Shown in pieces: positions 1 to 12,300 of a DNA stretch of 64,000 bases. A program made the position numbers and the translations under genes. The stretch lies in NCBI GenBank assembly GCA_028752905.1, contig JAQNBH010000015.1:34392163-34456162 (forward strand), given 5' to 3'. How positions within the stretch are numbered: the first letter of the stretch is position 1; every line of letters starts with the position of its first letter. The DNA is from Cladorhizidae sp. MBARI D1340-BT2. Its lineage: Eukaryota > Porifera > Demospongiae > Poecilosclerida > Cladorhizidae. The notes beneath the pieces are model-generated. The model did no database searches and was not told the DNA's origin. It worked only from the letters and a program-made list of their open reading frames with translations.

Positions 1-47
1 TCTGCATTTATTGTCGCTAGACTAGCAGATACATCACCAGCACTTAC

Positions 48-99
48 CTGATAGAGCCTGCAAGCGATGAAAAGGGCACCCTCCACTCCTACTTCATTA
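48..99 (-). other. Possible further COPS3 exon
   Basis: A 52-base minus-strand open stretch ends at a perfect donor (CAG|GTAAGT) and encodes NEVGVEGALFIACRLYQ. This loosely resembles the COPS3 segment with ERALYFYEQ. The segment expected between it and exon 4 was not found, so the assignment is weak. Confidence 0.3.
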
Positions 100-200
100 C
101 TAAACTACCCAGGCCCTCAAGAGTTGGGCAAGGTGGACAGAGGAGAGGCACGCTTTCAAGAACGGTACCCTCCCTAGTGTGCCACTTCAACGAGAACCTT

Positions 201-234
201 ACCCCCCCCCCCCCACCCCCCCCCACCCACCCCC
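201..234. repeat. Poly(C)-rich tract
   Basis: A C-rich run broken only by single A bases between COPS3 exon 4 and the window edge; a G run lies at about 401-414 just outside exon 4. Confidence 0.85.
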
Positions 235-316
235 ACGCACACAGAGCCAACTACTGTTCTATGTCAACATTCATAGATATAATATATACACACACCGGCT
301 AGACATAACAACACAC

Positions 317-391
317 CTCATCCTGCAGACTGCTGAAGTCCTGGTTCAGAAACGGGAGGGCAGGTTTTACATTTTTTGCCAGCAAGCAGAG
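317..391 (-). other. COPS3: COPS3 exon 4
   Basis: A 75-base phase-0 exon encoding LCLLAKNVKPALPFLNQDF and then SSLQDE. It matches human LCLLAKCFKPALPYLD directly after the exon 3 homology. The acceptor is TTCTAG and the donor GAG|GTGTGT. Confidence 0.8.
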
Positions 392-3300
392 CTAGAAATG
401 AGGGGGGGGGGGGGGACAGAAAAAGGTCAAAGAAGTTGCATTACCTGCAGCAATCACTTGTACCTACTCACAATGCAAATTACATTATGTTAAGAGGCGG
501 GGGTTAAGAGGCGAGGGTTAAGAGGCGGGGGTTAAGAGGCGGGGGTTAAGAGGCGAGGGTTTTGGGGTTTCAAGAAGGAGCAAGTCGTGCGGATGAGCCA
601 TCATATTGACCACGCTTATTTGACCACACTTTACCAATTTAAGCAAGCCTTTGCACTGCATGCATGGCCAGTATGGCGCCATGTGTATTGCACGCAGCAT
701 GAAGTACGGCAGAGGACCAGGCAGCGAGATGCTTACTCTTCTGGGGAAAAGGCAATGTTTGAATCAACACTATACTTCCATCTACACGAGATTGCGAGAA
801 AAGAACATGGTTCAACACAGATGACCTCCTTCTCGCGAGGTACAGGTCAGAGTGCATCACTTGAAGAAGCTTATAGGCAGTATCTCTGATACATGTAGGA
901 ACGACCAGCTAAGCAGTGCAGAGCAACACATAAGCATGCATGTGCATGATGTGTGTGCGTGTGTATGTGCACGAATCTGCATACATATGGATGTGCATTG
1001 TGTGTGAGTGTGTACAGATGCGCATGTGTGAGTGTGATGTGTGAAGGTGTGTACAGATGTGCATGTGTGAGTGTGATGTGTGAGGTGTGTACAGATGTGC
1101 ATGTGTGAGTGTGAGGTGTGTGTACAGATGTGCATGTGTGAGTGTGTACAGATGTGCATGTGTGAGTGTGTGCAGATGTGCATGTGTGAGTGTGATGTGT
1201 GTGGTGTGTGATAAGGAGTAAAAGTAGCTTTGACTATGTTATTATTTCATTCATAATTAAACCCCACCCACATGCTTGATAGGCCAGTCGACATCAGCAG
1301 ATTGAGATATTATATTCCTCTGGTGTTGAGCACTCTCGAAAAAATTATAAAAAATGAATTGGTTGCATTACACTGGATTTGTTTCTACCTGCACGTGCCC
1401 AGTAGACAGCCGTACCAATTAAAAATAGTCATAAAATTCTGCTTCCTGTTTGATGGGATGATCAGCAAAATGAACGGCCGACTATCGCAACTACCATCAT
1501 GAACTGTCCTTCCTAGCCTTCACTGAAGTATTTCTTTGGAGAAAGCTCCACAGCTTACCCCTGGAACAGCCCTGAATCCCTTCCCTCTTGAGGAAGAAGG
1601 TGCTCTTGGATGGATAGATCTCCAGTAAGTATTGTTGTAGATAGATAACTTGTAGCTCTTGTGTGCTGGCCTCAGTGAAGCTGATTGTTATCCTAAACTG
1701 CAGCTTCTAGTTGAGTCTTGGCAACAAAAAAGTTATAGCTAAATGTGTTTTTTTAACCACAAATAAAATCATCAGTAATCTGCTTTTTCACTGATGAATC
1801 CCATAAAGTAAATCTAAATTCAATATAAAATCAGAAATGCATTCCTACCACTTGCTCAAGTGATAGCACTGTTTATAATTGATAAACATTGTGGTCACAA
1901 TTGCACCACATGATATGAATATCATTATACCATGAATATCGAGTGTTTATCAACAAAAATATCGCTTTTGTTTTGATAATTGCCGGAGCTGGAGAGGGGT
2001 GTTCCGGAGCTGGAGAGGGGTGTTCCGGAGCTGGAGAGGGGTGTTCCGGAGCTGGAGAGGGGTGTTCCGGAGCTGGAGAGGGGTGTTCCGGAGCTGGAGA
2101 GGGGTGTTCCGGAGCTGGAGAGGGGTGTTCCAGAGCTGGAGAGGGGTGTTCCGGAGCTGGAGAGGGGTGTTCCGGAGCTGGAGAGGGGTGTTCCGGAGCT
2201 GGAGAGGGGTGTTCCGGAGCTGGAGAGGGTGTTCCGGAGCTGGAGAGGGGGCTGGAGAGGGGATGATCAGGTTTCGGGAGGGAGTGGGCAGAGCAGCAGG
2301 CAGACTGGAAGATACTCATCATCGGATTATTGATTCCATCAGGTCTACTTATTTTCTTCATGTGGCACTTACATCATTAGAAGGAAATCCCCTGGAGGGG
2401 GGGCCAGAACAAGTTGGTCCAAATGTCCGTTTCTATTTTTTATGCCAATAGGAAAGTTGAGTAACACGTACTGTAGTTGAAAGAACATCACATGACCGAG
2501 CAACAAAAAACAGCCTTAGGCAATGTGCACTATAGCACAGCACAATCCTTCATCTTCATAAGCTTTCACTCTTGGAAAAGAAGGATTCCTCTAAGCTAGC
2601 TAAGTGGAAGAAAAGTTTCTCTAGGTAGGATGGCCACTAGAAACCAACACTCGCTTCAGCCCAACACTGACTGACCTTCAATGTCTGAAGTGAAAAGTCA
2701 AGGCTTGACATGTCAGTATACTACATGTACATGTAGGAGTATCCTAGGGCTAGGGTATTCTAGGGCTAGGGCTAGGAGTATTTTAGGGCTAGGAGTATTC
2801 TAGGGCTAGGAGTATTCTAGCGCTAGGGATATTCTAAGGCTATGAGTATTCTAGGGCTAGGAGAATTCTAGGGCTAGGAGTATTCTAGGGCTAGGAGTAT
2901 TTTAGGGCTAGGGTATTCTAGGGCTAGGAGTATTCTAGGGCTAAGAGTATTCTAGGGCTAGGAATATTCTAGGGCTAGGAATATTCTAAGGCTAGGGGTG
3001 CTAGGGGTATTTAGGGTTAGGGTATTCTAGGGCTAGGAGTATTCTAGGGCTAGGGCTAGGGGTATTCTAGGGCTAGGAGTATTCTAGGACCCTGAGTAGA
3101 GCTAAAGTATTCTAGGGCTAGGAGTATTCTAGTGCTAGGGATATTCTAGGGCTAGGGGTATTCTAGGGCTAGGGGTATTCTAGGGCTAGGGGTATTCTAG
3201 GACTAGGAGTATTCTAGGGCTAGAGGGCTAGGAATATTCTAAGGCTAGGGGTATTCTAGGGTTAGGGTATTCTAGGGCTAGGAGTATTCTAGGGCTAGGA

Positions 3301-6300
3301 GTATTCTAGGGGTATGGCTAGGGGTATTCTAGGGCTAGGGGTATTCTAGGGCTAGGGCTAGGGTATGGTGTATTCTAGGGCTAGGGTATGGTGTATTCTA
3401 GGGCTAGGGTATGATGTATTCTAGGGCTAGGGTATGGCATATTCTAGGGCTAGGGTATGGTGTATTCTAGGGCTAGGGTATGGTGTATTCTAGGGCTAGG
3501 GTATGGTGTATTCTAGGGCTAGGGTATGATGTATTCTAGGGCTAGGGTATGGTATATTCTAGGGCTAGGGTATGGTGTATTCTAGGGCTAGGGTATGGTG
3601 TATTCTAGAGCTAGGGTATGGTGTATTCTAGGGCTAGGGTATGGTGTATTCTATATGGTGTATTCTAGGGCTAGGTATGGTGTATTCTAGGGCTAGGGTA
3701 TGGTGTATTCTATATGGTGTATTCTAGGGCTAGGTATGGTGTATTCTAGGGCTAGGGTATGGTGTATTCTAGGGCTAGGGGTATTCTAGGGCTAGGGTAT
3801 GGTGTATTCTAAGGCTAGGGTATGGTGTATTCTAGGGCTAGGGTATGGTGTATTCTAGGGCTAGGGGTGCTAGGGGTATTCTAGGACTATATAGGGATAT
3901 TCTATGGCTAGGAGTATGCATAGGTCAAGGGCCATACCTAACAAGGGATATCCCAGGACATCCCTGGGATAGCCCCACCAGTGCCCACCAGACTTATGAT
4001 AAGGATTGGAAGTTCCTGAGACAAAATCTTCAAAACTGGACCTGACATTTTAACGCTCTTGACAAGGCAAACAACTGAAAGGAAGGTCTTGCTTTGATAG
4101 GAAATAAGCTAACTCAAACTTCCTTCTCAGCCATGCTTCTGCCTCAGAGTCAAAAGTTGAAAGAGTTCTTGCAATTGATGCATATGGCTGGTGATATCCA
4201 TCAACAGCTTAGCACTGCTCCTTAAGCAGAAGCATTCCTTAAGCAGAAGCATTCCTAAGCAGAAGCATTCCTAAGCAGAAGCATTCCTAAGCAGAAGCAT
4301 TCCTAAGCAGAAGCATTCCTAAGCAGAAGCATTCCTAAGCAGAAGCATTCCTAAGCAGAAGCATTCCTAAGCAGAAGCATTCCTAAGCAGAAGCTTGGCT
4401 CGCTGGTGCATGGCAGCTGTGGCATGAGCTTTGTCTGCCAAGGCTCGCTGGTGCAAAGCTCGCTGGTGCATGGCAGCTGTGGCATGAGCTTTGTCTGCCA
4501 AGGCTCGCTGGTGCAAAGCTCGCTGGTGCATGGCAGCTGTGGCATGAGCTTTGTCTGCCAAGGCTCGCTGGTGCAAAGCTCGCTGGTGCATGGCAGCTGT
4601 GGTATAGCTTTGAAAGAGCAGCAGAGAAATTAGTGGAACTCTGGGTGAAAGCTGTGTTATAGTTCCGGCAGCCATGAAGCATATCTTCCAATGGAATAGC
4701 TACAGGCTGAACACTTTAGAGAAGATACACATTCACTGTTAGCTTTGTCAAACTTCAACCAAGAAGCAGTGTTGGACTTGTCATTGTCTGCCATCCATTT
4801 CTCCACTATCTCTAGAGTCACAGCTCTCTTTCTGGCTGAGTGGCGGAGGTCTGATGCTCTAGCTGCTTCCTAGCAGGAGCAGGCTCAGGATTTGATTAAC
4901 CAAGTTTTCTCTAAAGAACTGGGGAATTCCTGGAACGTTCGTCCCCCCCCCCCCAAAAGGCTCATGTCTTTCCTAGAAGCAGTTTTCTCCTCTGGGGTTG
5001 TCTACAAAAACCAAGTTTCCTCCTTCCAGGAATATTGAAAATAGCTTTTCCTAGCCCAGCACAATTTGTCCAGACAAAAAAAATTGAACTTACACTTGAA
5101 CTTACACTTGCAATACTGACCAGAAATTGTCCAGGTCACCTGGCAATATTGACATGAAATTATCATGGAAATAGTCTAGGTCACCTGGCAATAAATACCC
5201 TGGGTGTTAACTGTTACCATAACCACTGCCCACGCATCAAGGGAATCCTGGAATGTCCTAGGAAAGGCTGTGACAGTACAGAACATTTCTCCAACCCCCC
5301 CCTGCCCACACACGTATACCTGAACCAGGTCAGCATGGATGGCTGTTAGATGAGATGGAGATTTCCTGAAGCGCTGGATAGCAATCTGGAGCACAGGGAT
5401 CGCCTCCATAACTGCCACCCTCCTTCTTCTACATAGCAGGCCCGTATAGTGGTGGTACAAGCTACAAACTAAGAGATGAACACATAGCTAGCATATACAT
5501 ACTTACACTGTGTAACACATACTTATCCCATGCAACACACACTTACACTGTGTAACGCATACTTATCCCGTGCAACACACTTACACTGTGTAACGCATAC
5601 TTATCCCGTGCAACACACTTACACTGTGTAATACATACTTATCCAATGCAACACATACTTACACTGTGTAACACATGTGTATACCATGCAGCACAAACAC
5701 CATGAAAACACATACTTACTGTATTCCATGTAACACATATCACTCCTATCAGCACACACTTACACCATGTAACCAGATCTGGGACGAGTATTGACCAAAA
5801 GTAATTGATCATAATTTATGATAACTTCCCCAATCATGATTGATCAATGATTTCCCCCCCCCCCCCCCTTGATTATGATTTCGATTACTTTGCCTAACTC
5901 ACTGATCACTGATAATGACTGCTTTCAGAGTGAAATGAGTAATTATGATTATTTTAATTAGCAATACTTGCATACACATTTCCACCGCCTACTGGGGCTT
6001 TGGCACCTTTTGTGTTGGGCATATTTGGAACAGCGCCAGATATTTCTACTCTGAGTTTTGCCATCAACAACAAAAACAGTTCATTTTCCAAACATCCTTC
6101 AACAGTAATCCAAAATAATAACATTCAGCTTGTATTCAGCTTGTGTTCAGCATAATGGCAGACATTAACTCTTGACTCTAAGATAATTATGAAAATAGTT
6201 ACAAAATAACGGTAAACAAATCATAATTTGCAATTACTTTTCAAAGACTATTACAGTGTTACTTCCATACTTATATTTGCTGAGCAGAGCTCGCAGTAGC

Positions 6301-9300
6301 AGAGAAAATCTTCCCCTCCATTTCGGGGGTGCGATTTGTGCATCAAATGTGTGGATTTTTCTGGAATATAAGTCACAGTGACTAAACTGAATCACTGGGA
6401 GGGAGGAGGGGGAGGGGGTGGGAGTTGGGGTCACAAGTGGGAGACAAGACCTTGTACTGCAGCTAGGTGCAAATTTCTCAATTGGGTGTGAGTGTAGCGT
6501 ATGAATTATACTGCAACTTTTAAGTTCAAAGTTGTTGGATTTGCAGAGAAATCCGGGAAGAAAGGGAGCTCAAGCAAGCAATCAAATTGGTAACATTGCC
6601 AAGATCAGCCAGATCGCATGGAGTCAGTTCACTCTTGCTCCCACATGCTAGAGGGAGTCAGTTCACTCTTGCTCCCACATGCTGGAGGGAGTCAGTTCAC
6701 TCTTGCTCCCACATGCTGGAGGGAGTCAGTTCACTCTTGCTCCCACATGCTGGAGGGAGTCAGTTCACTCTTGCTCCCACATGCTGGAGGGAGTCAGTTC
6801 ACTCTTGCTCCCACATGCTGGAGGGAGTCAGTTCACTCTTGCTCCCACATGCTGGAGGGAGTCAGTTCACTCTTGCTCCCACATGCTGGAGGGAGTCAGT
6901 TCACTCTTGCTCCCACATTCTGGAGGGAGTCAGTTCACTCTTGCTCCCACATGCTGGAGGGAGTCAGTTCACTCTTGCTCCCACATGCTGGAGGGAGTCA
7001 GTTCACTCTTGCTCCCACATGCTGGAGGGAGTCAGTTCACTCTTGCTCCCACATGCTGGAGGGAGTCAGTTCACTCTTGCTCCCACATGCTGGAGGGAGT
7101 CAGTTCACTCTTGCTCCCACATGCTAGAGGGAGTCAGTTCACTCTTGCTCCCACATGCTGGAGGGAGTCAGTTCACTCTTGCTGCCACATGCTGGAGGGA
7201 GTCAGTTCACTCTTGCTGCCACATGCTGGAGGGAGTCAGTTCACTCTTGCCGCCACATGCTGGAGGGAGTCAGTTCACTCTTGCTGCCACATGCTGGAGG
7301 GAGTCAGTTCACTCTTGCCCCCACATGCTGGAGGGAGTCAGTTCACTCTTGCTGCCACATGCTGGAGGGAGTAAGTTCACTCTTGCTGCCACATGCTGGA
7401 AGGAGTAAGTTCACTCTTGCTGCCACATGCTGGAGGGAGTCAGTTCACTCTTGCTGCCTCATGCTGGAGGGAGTCAGTTCACTCTTGCTCCACATGCTGG
7501 AGGGAGTCAGTTCACTCTTGCTGCCACATGCTGGCATGGAGTCAGTTCACTCTTGCTGCCACATGCTGGAGGGAGTCAGTTCACTCTTGCTGCCACATGC
7601 TGGAGGGAGTCAGTTCACTCTTGCTGCCACATGCTGGAGGGAGTCAGTTCACTCTTGCTCACACATGGAGGGAGTCAGTTCACTCTTGCTGCCACATGCT
7701 GGAGGGAGTCAGTTCACTCTTGCCCCCACATGCTGGAGGGAGTCAGTTCACTCTTGCTGCCACATGCTGGAGGGAGTCAGTTCACTCTTGCTGCCACATG
7801 CTTGAGGGAGTCAGTTCACTCTTGCCGCCACATGCTGGAGGGGGTCAGTTCACTCTTGCTGCCACATGCTGGAGGGAGTCAGTTCACTCTTGCTGCCACA
7901 TGCTGGAGGGAGTCAGTTCACTCTTGCTGCCACATGCTGGAGGGAGTCAGTTCACTCTTGCTGCCACATGCTGGAGGGAGTCAGCTCACTCTTGCTGCCA
8001 CATGCTGGAGGGAGTCAGTTCACTCTTGTTCCCACATGCTGGAGGGAGTCAGTTCACTCTTGCTCCCACATGCTGGAGGGAGTCAGTTCACTCTTGCTCC
8101 CACATGCTGGAGGGAGTCAGTTCACTCTTGCTCCCACATGCTGGCATGGAGTCAGTTCACTCTTGCTCCCACATGCTGGAGGGAGTCAGTTCACTCTTGC
8201 TCCCACATTCTGGAGGGAGTCAGTTCACTCTTGCTCCCACATGCTGGAGGGAGTCAGTTCACTCTTGCTCCCACATGCTAGAGGGAGTCAGTTCACTCTT
8301 GCTCCCACATGCTGGAGGGAGTCAGTTCACTCTTGCTGGCACATGCTGGAGGGAGTCAGTTCACTCTTGTTGCCACATGCTGGAGGGAGTCAGTTCACTC
8401 TTGCTGCCACATGCTGGAGGGAGTCAGTTCACTCTTGCTGCCACATGCTGGAGGGAGTCAGTTCACTCTTGCCCCCACATGCTGGAGGGAGTCAGTTCAC
8501 TCTTGCTCACACATGGAGGGAGTCAGTTCACTCTTGCTGCCACATGCTGGAGGGAGTCAGTTCACTCTTGCCCCCACATGCTGGAGGGAGTCAGTTCACT
8601 CTTGCTGCCACATGCTGGAGGGAGTCAGTTCACTCTTGCTGCCACATGCTTGAGGGAGTCAGTTCACTCTTGCCGCCACATGCTGGAGGGAGTCAGTTCA
8701 CTCTTGCTCCCACATGCTGGAGGGAGTCAGTTCACTCTTGCTGCCACATGCTGGAGGGAGTCAGTTCACTCTTGCTGCCACATGCTGGAGGGAGTCAGTT
8801 CACTCTTGCTGCCACATGCTGGAGGGAGTCAGTTCACTCTTGCTGCCACATGCTGGAGGGAGTCAGTTCACTCTTGTTCCCACATGCTGGAGGGAGTCAG
8901 TTCACTCTTGCTCCCACATGCTGGAGGGAGTCAGTTCACTCTTGCTCCCACATGCTGGAGGGAGTCAGTTCACTCTTGCTCCCACATGCTGGCATGGAGT
9001 CAGTTCACTCTTGCTCCCACATGCTGGAGGGAGTCAGTTCACTCTTGCTCCCACATGCTGGAGGGAGTCAGTTCACTCTTGCTCCCACATGCTGGAGGGA
9101 GTCAGTTCACTCTTGCTCCCACATGCTGGAGGGAGTCAGTTCACTCTTGCTCCCACATGCTGGAGGGAGTCAGTTCACTATTGCTCCCACATGCTGGAGG
9201 GAGTCAGTTCACTCTTGCTCCCACATTCTGGAGGGAGTCAGTTCACTCTTGCTCCCACATGCTGGAGGGAGTCAGTTCACTCTTGCTCCCACATGCTAGA

Positions 9301-12300
9301 GGGAGTCAGTTCACTCTTGCTCCCACATGCTGGAGGGAGTCAGTTCACTCTTGCTGCCACATGCTGGAGGGAGTAAGTTCACTCTTGCTGCCACATGCTG
9401 GAAGGAGTAAGTTCACTCTTGCTGCCACATGCTGGAGGGAGTCAGTTCACTCTTGCTGCCTCATGCTGGAGGGAGTCAGTTCACTCTTGCTCCACATGCT
9501 GGAGGGAGTCAGTTCACTCTTGCTGCCACATGCTGGCATGGAGTCAGTTCACTCTTGCTGCCACATGCTGGAGGGAGTCAGTTCACTCTTGCTGCCACAT
9601 GCTGGAGGGAGTCAGTTCACTCTTGCTGCCACATGCTGGAGGGAGTCAGTTCACTCTTGCTCACACATGGAGGGAGTCAGTTCACTCTTGCTGCCACATG
9701 CTGGAGGGAGTCAGTTCACTCTTGCCCCCACATGCTGGAGGGAGTCAGTTCACTCTTGCTGCCACATGCTGGAGGGAGTCAGTTCACTCTTGCTGCCACA
9801 TGCTTGAGGGAGTCAGTTCACTCTTGCCGCCACATGCTGGAGGGAGTCAGTTCACTCTTGCTGCCACATGCTGGAGGGAGTAAGTTCACTCTTGCTGCCA
9901 CATGCTGGAGGGAGTCAGTTCACTCTTGCTGCCACATGCTGGAGGGAGTCAGTTCACTCTTGCTGCCTCATGCTGGAGGGAGTCAGTTCACTCTTGCTCC
10001 ACATGCTGGAGGGAGTCAGTTCACTCTTGCTGCCACATGCTGGCATGGAGTCAGTTCACTCTTGCTGCCACATGCTGGAGGGAGTCAGTTCACTCTTGCT
10101 GCCACATGCTGGAGGGAGTCAGTTCACTCTTGCTGCCACATGCTGGAGGGAGTCAGTTCACTCTTGCTCACACATGGAGGGAGTCAGTTCACTCTTGCTG
10201 CCACATGCTGGAGGGAGTCAGTTCACTCTTGCCCCCACATGCTGGAGGGAGTCAGTTCACTCTTGCTGCCACATGCTGGAGGGAGTCAGTTCACTCTTGC
10301 TGCCACATGCTTGAGGGAGTCAGTTCACTCTTGCCGCCACATGCTGGAGGGAGTCAGTTCACTCTTGCTGCCACATGCTGGAGGGAGTAAGTTCACTCTT
10401 GCTGCCACATGCTGGAGGGAGTCAGTTCACTCTTGCTGCCACATGCTGGAGGGAGTCAGTTCACTCTTGCTGCCACATGCTGGAGGGAGTCAGTTCACTC
10501 TTGCTGCCACATGCTGGAGGGAGTCAGTTCACTCTTGTTCCCACATGCTGGAGGGAGTCAGTTCACTCTTGCTCCCACATGCTGGAGGGAGTCAGTTCAC
10601 TCTTGCTGCCACATGCTGGAGGGAGTCAGTTCACTCTTGCCCCCAGAGGGAGCTTTATTTGCTTTATTTAGAGCATGACATGGACTCAGGCAATGTTAAA
10701 ATTTCTGTAATGATGGTTTATTTAGTGCGTGACTTGGGCTCCGGCAATTTTAACTGCACAAGTCAGACGTGCATTAATACACATTGTCGCATCCACAATT
10801 TAGAATAATGCGCATTAATCTGGTCCACTTCCATACGTGATTCGAGTCGAAAAATTAAAGCTTACTGTGCGAGTGTATATGGAAAAGAATTTCATTCACT
10901 CGCGTCTTCGCGATGGCTGCAGTTGGGAACTTTGGAGCTATGTAGCTGTACACTATTTGTGGCCTGCAGCCAAACTGTAGCTAGCTAGCTAGACTACAAC
11001 TTCATAACTGTTGCTTATACCTGGACTTCGTGCAGTCACAACCTTCATTGGTTCTGCCTTTCCCTACGCTCTCCTCTTTCTTCTCTGCAGAAAAGATTTC
11101 CTGGGCATCCGTAGGTAGCTGATCAGCAAGAAAAGGACGCAAAAACATACTCCATCTCAACTACAGCTACAGTACATGATTTTGACTGACTTTGGTAGGC
11201 TGATTATTTTTGCTTCGTAAGGTTATTTCATTGCTAGTGCGGACGCGACGAATGCTCATTGCCTTCAAGAGTTTTTCCTGGGACCCAACGTGCATTAACC
11301 CTCTCATGGATATACGCGTCATATCATGCGAGGCAAAACTTACTTCGCAAAAATAATCATAAACAATCTACCATTACAGCTTCAAGCAAGTCTCTTATAC
11401 TAGCACGTGCCCAGAGAGTTGCTCTATCTAAGTAATATTGTAGACCTACTACGTCGGTAACCAGGGTAGCCGTGACGTCAAACTTCAACTTACAATGGCA
11501 GCCAGGTTTGGTGTGAGCGAGGTACAGTCAATGTGCTACACCAGTGACTATCAGGGGTTGCATCAGCTGTGATGAAGGAGAGGAGGTCCATGCCTAGTGA
11601 GGGCCAAGAGTTATAGCTCCTGAGGAAGTAGCAGCTATGAGCAGAGCTGCCACTTCTGAGCCAATAGCTAGCTAGTAGTAGTAGTAGGCCTCTGTAGATA
11701 GCCCATTTGTCAGTGTGGAGGTCTCTAACAGATGCTGAAGGACAGTTTCAAGGTGAGTAGTAAATGTAGACATAAAATAGGTCTTAAAAATAGATAGTAC
11801 AAGGATTGAGCTTTTTCCTGGGTAGTTCCTGGGTAGTTCCTGGGTAGTTCCTGGGTAGTTCCTGGGTAGTTCCCTGGGTAGTTCCTGGGTAGTTCCTGGG
11901 TAGTCAGTGGAATGTTGTTTTTAGACTACGAAGGTGTGTGACTAGCTAGAGGGCTAGGGGTGCAACTATGGCTGTAGGGCTATAAATAGGGCATAGAGTA
12001 TTTAGGATGTGGCTATATGTAGCTGGACAATGGCATCGGGCTAGGGGTGCAGCTAGGCCTAGATATGCATGTGTCAAAGTAATATACTGGATTGGATTGG
12101 TCGTTGCTGTAGCTCTCCTCCTTCCATGGAGATGCTGAAGTCTCTGGCCCTGATGTAGGGGTCAGAGTGCTAGGTATTTCACCCTTGCATCACTTAGTGT
12201 GGTTGCACCCCCTGGTCCTCCTGTGCCAGTGGTATCTCCCCCAGGTTCTTCTTCGGCATCTATGGCAACCCTTCCAGTCCCTTCTTCTCTATGATGTTCC

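Larger units (their letters stand above)
4050..4870 (-). pseudogene. Decayed TTF-type zinc-finger gene (ZNF862/hAT-related family) with internal tandem expansions
   Basis: On the minus strand from 4860 down, three frames in turn give VEKWMADNDKSNTASWLKFD, LKCSACS, then RNYNTAFTQSSTNF, then HATAAMHQRAL, and further down IARTLSTFDSEAEAWLRRKF with ELAYFLSKQD. This order matches invertebrate TTF-type zinc-finger proteins derived from hAT transposases. Frameshifts after LKCSACSYSIGRY and again before the MHQRAL segment break it. Coding-derived DNA has been amplified in place: a 60-base unit (lines 4441, 4501 and 4561 are the same for 60 bases) encodes repeated HATAAMHQRALHQRALADKA, and a 16-base unit follows at 4215-4395. 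It lies within COPS3 intron 3, on the same strand. No intact product is possible. Confidence 0.65.

Noticed and set aside
1943..2451. Repeat-peptide frames PELERGV / GAGEGCS / FRSWRGV
   Set aside because: A 21-base unit keeps every frame on both strands open; no promoter, splice or homology support.
2735..3890. Telomeric repeat tract
   Set aside because: CTAGGG words are mixed with TATTC and TATGGTG spacers; no run of a canonical telomere hexamer is present.
6587..10808. Open frames of up to 804 residues with repeated MLEGVSSLLLPHAGG
   Set aside because: They come from a stop-free 34-base satellite that opens all three frames equally; the array lies in a COPS3 intron, and frames shift at unit indels without selection.
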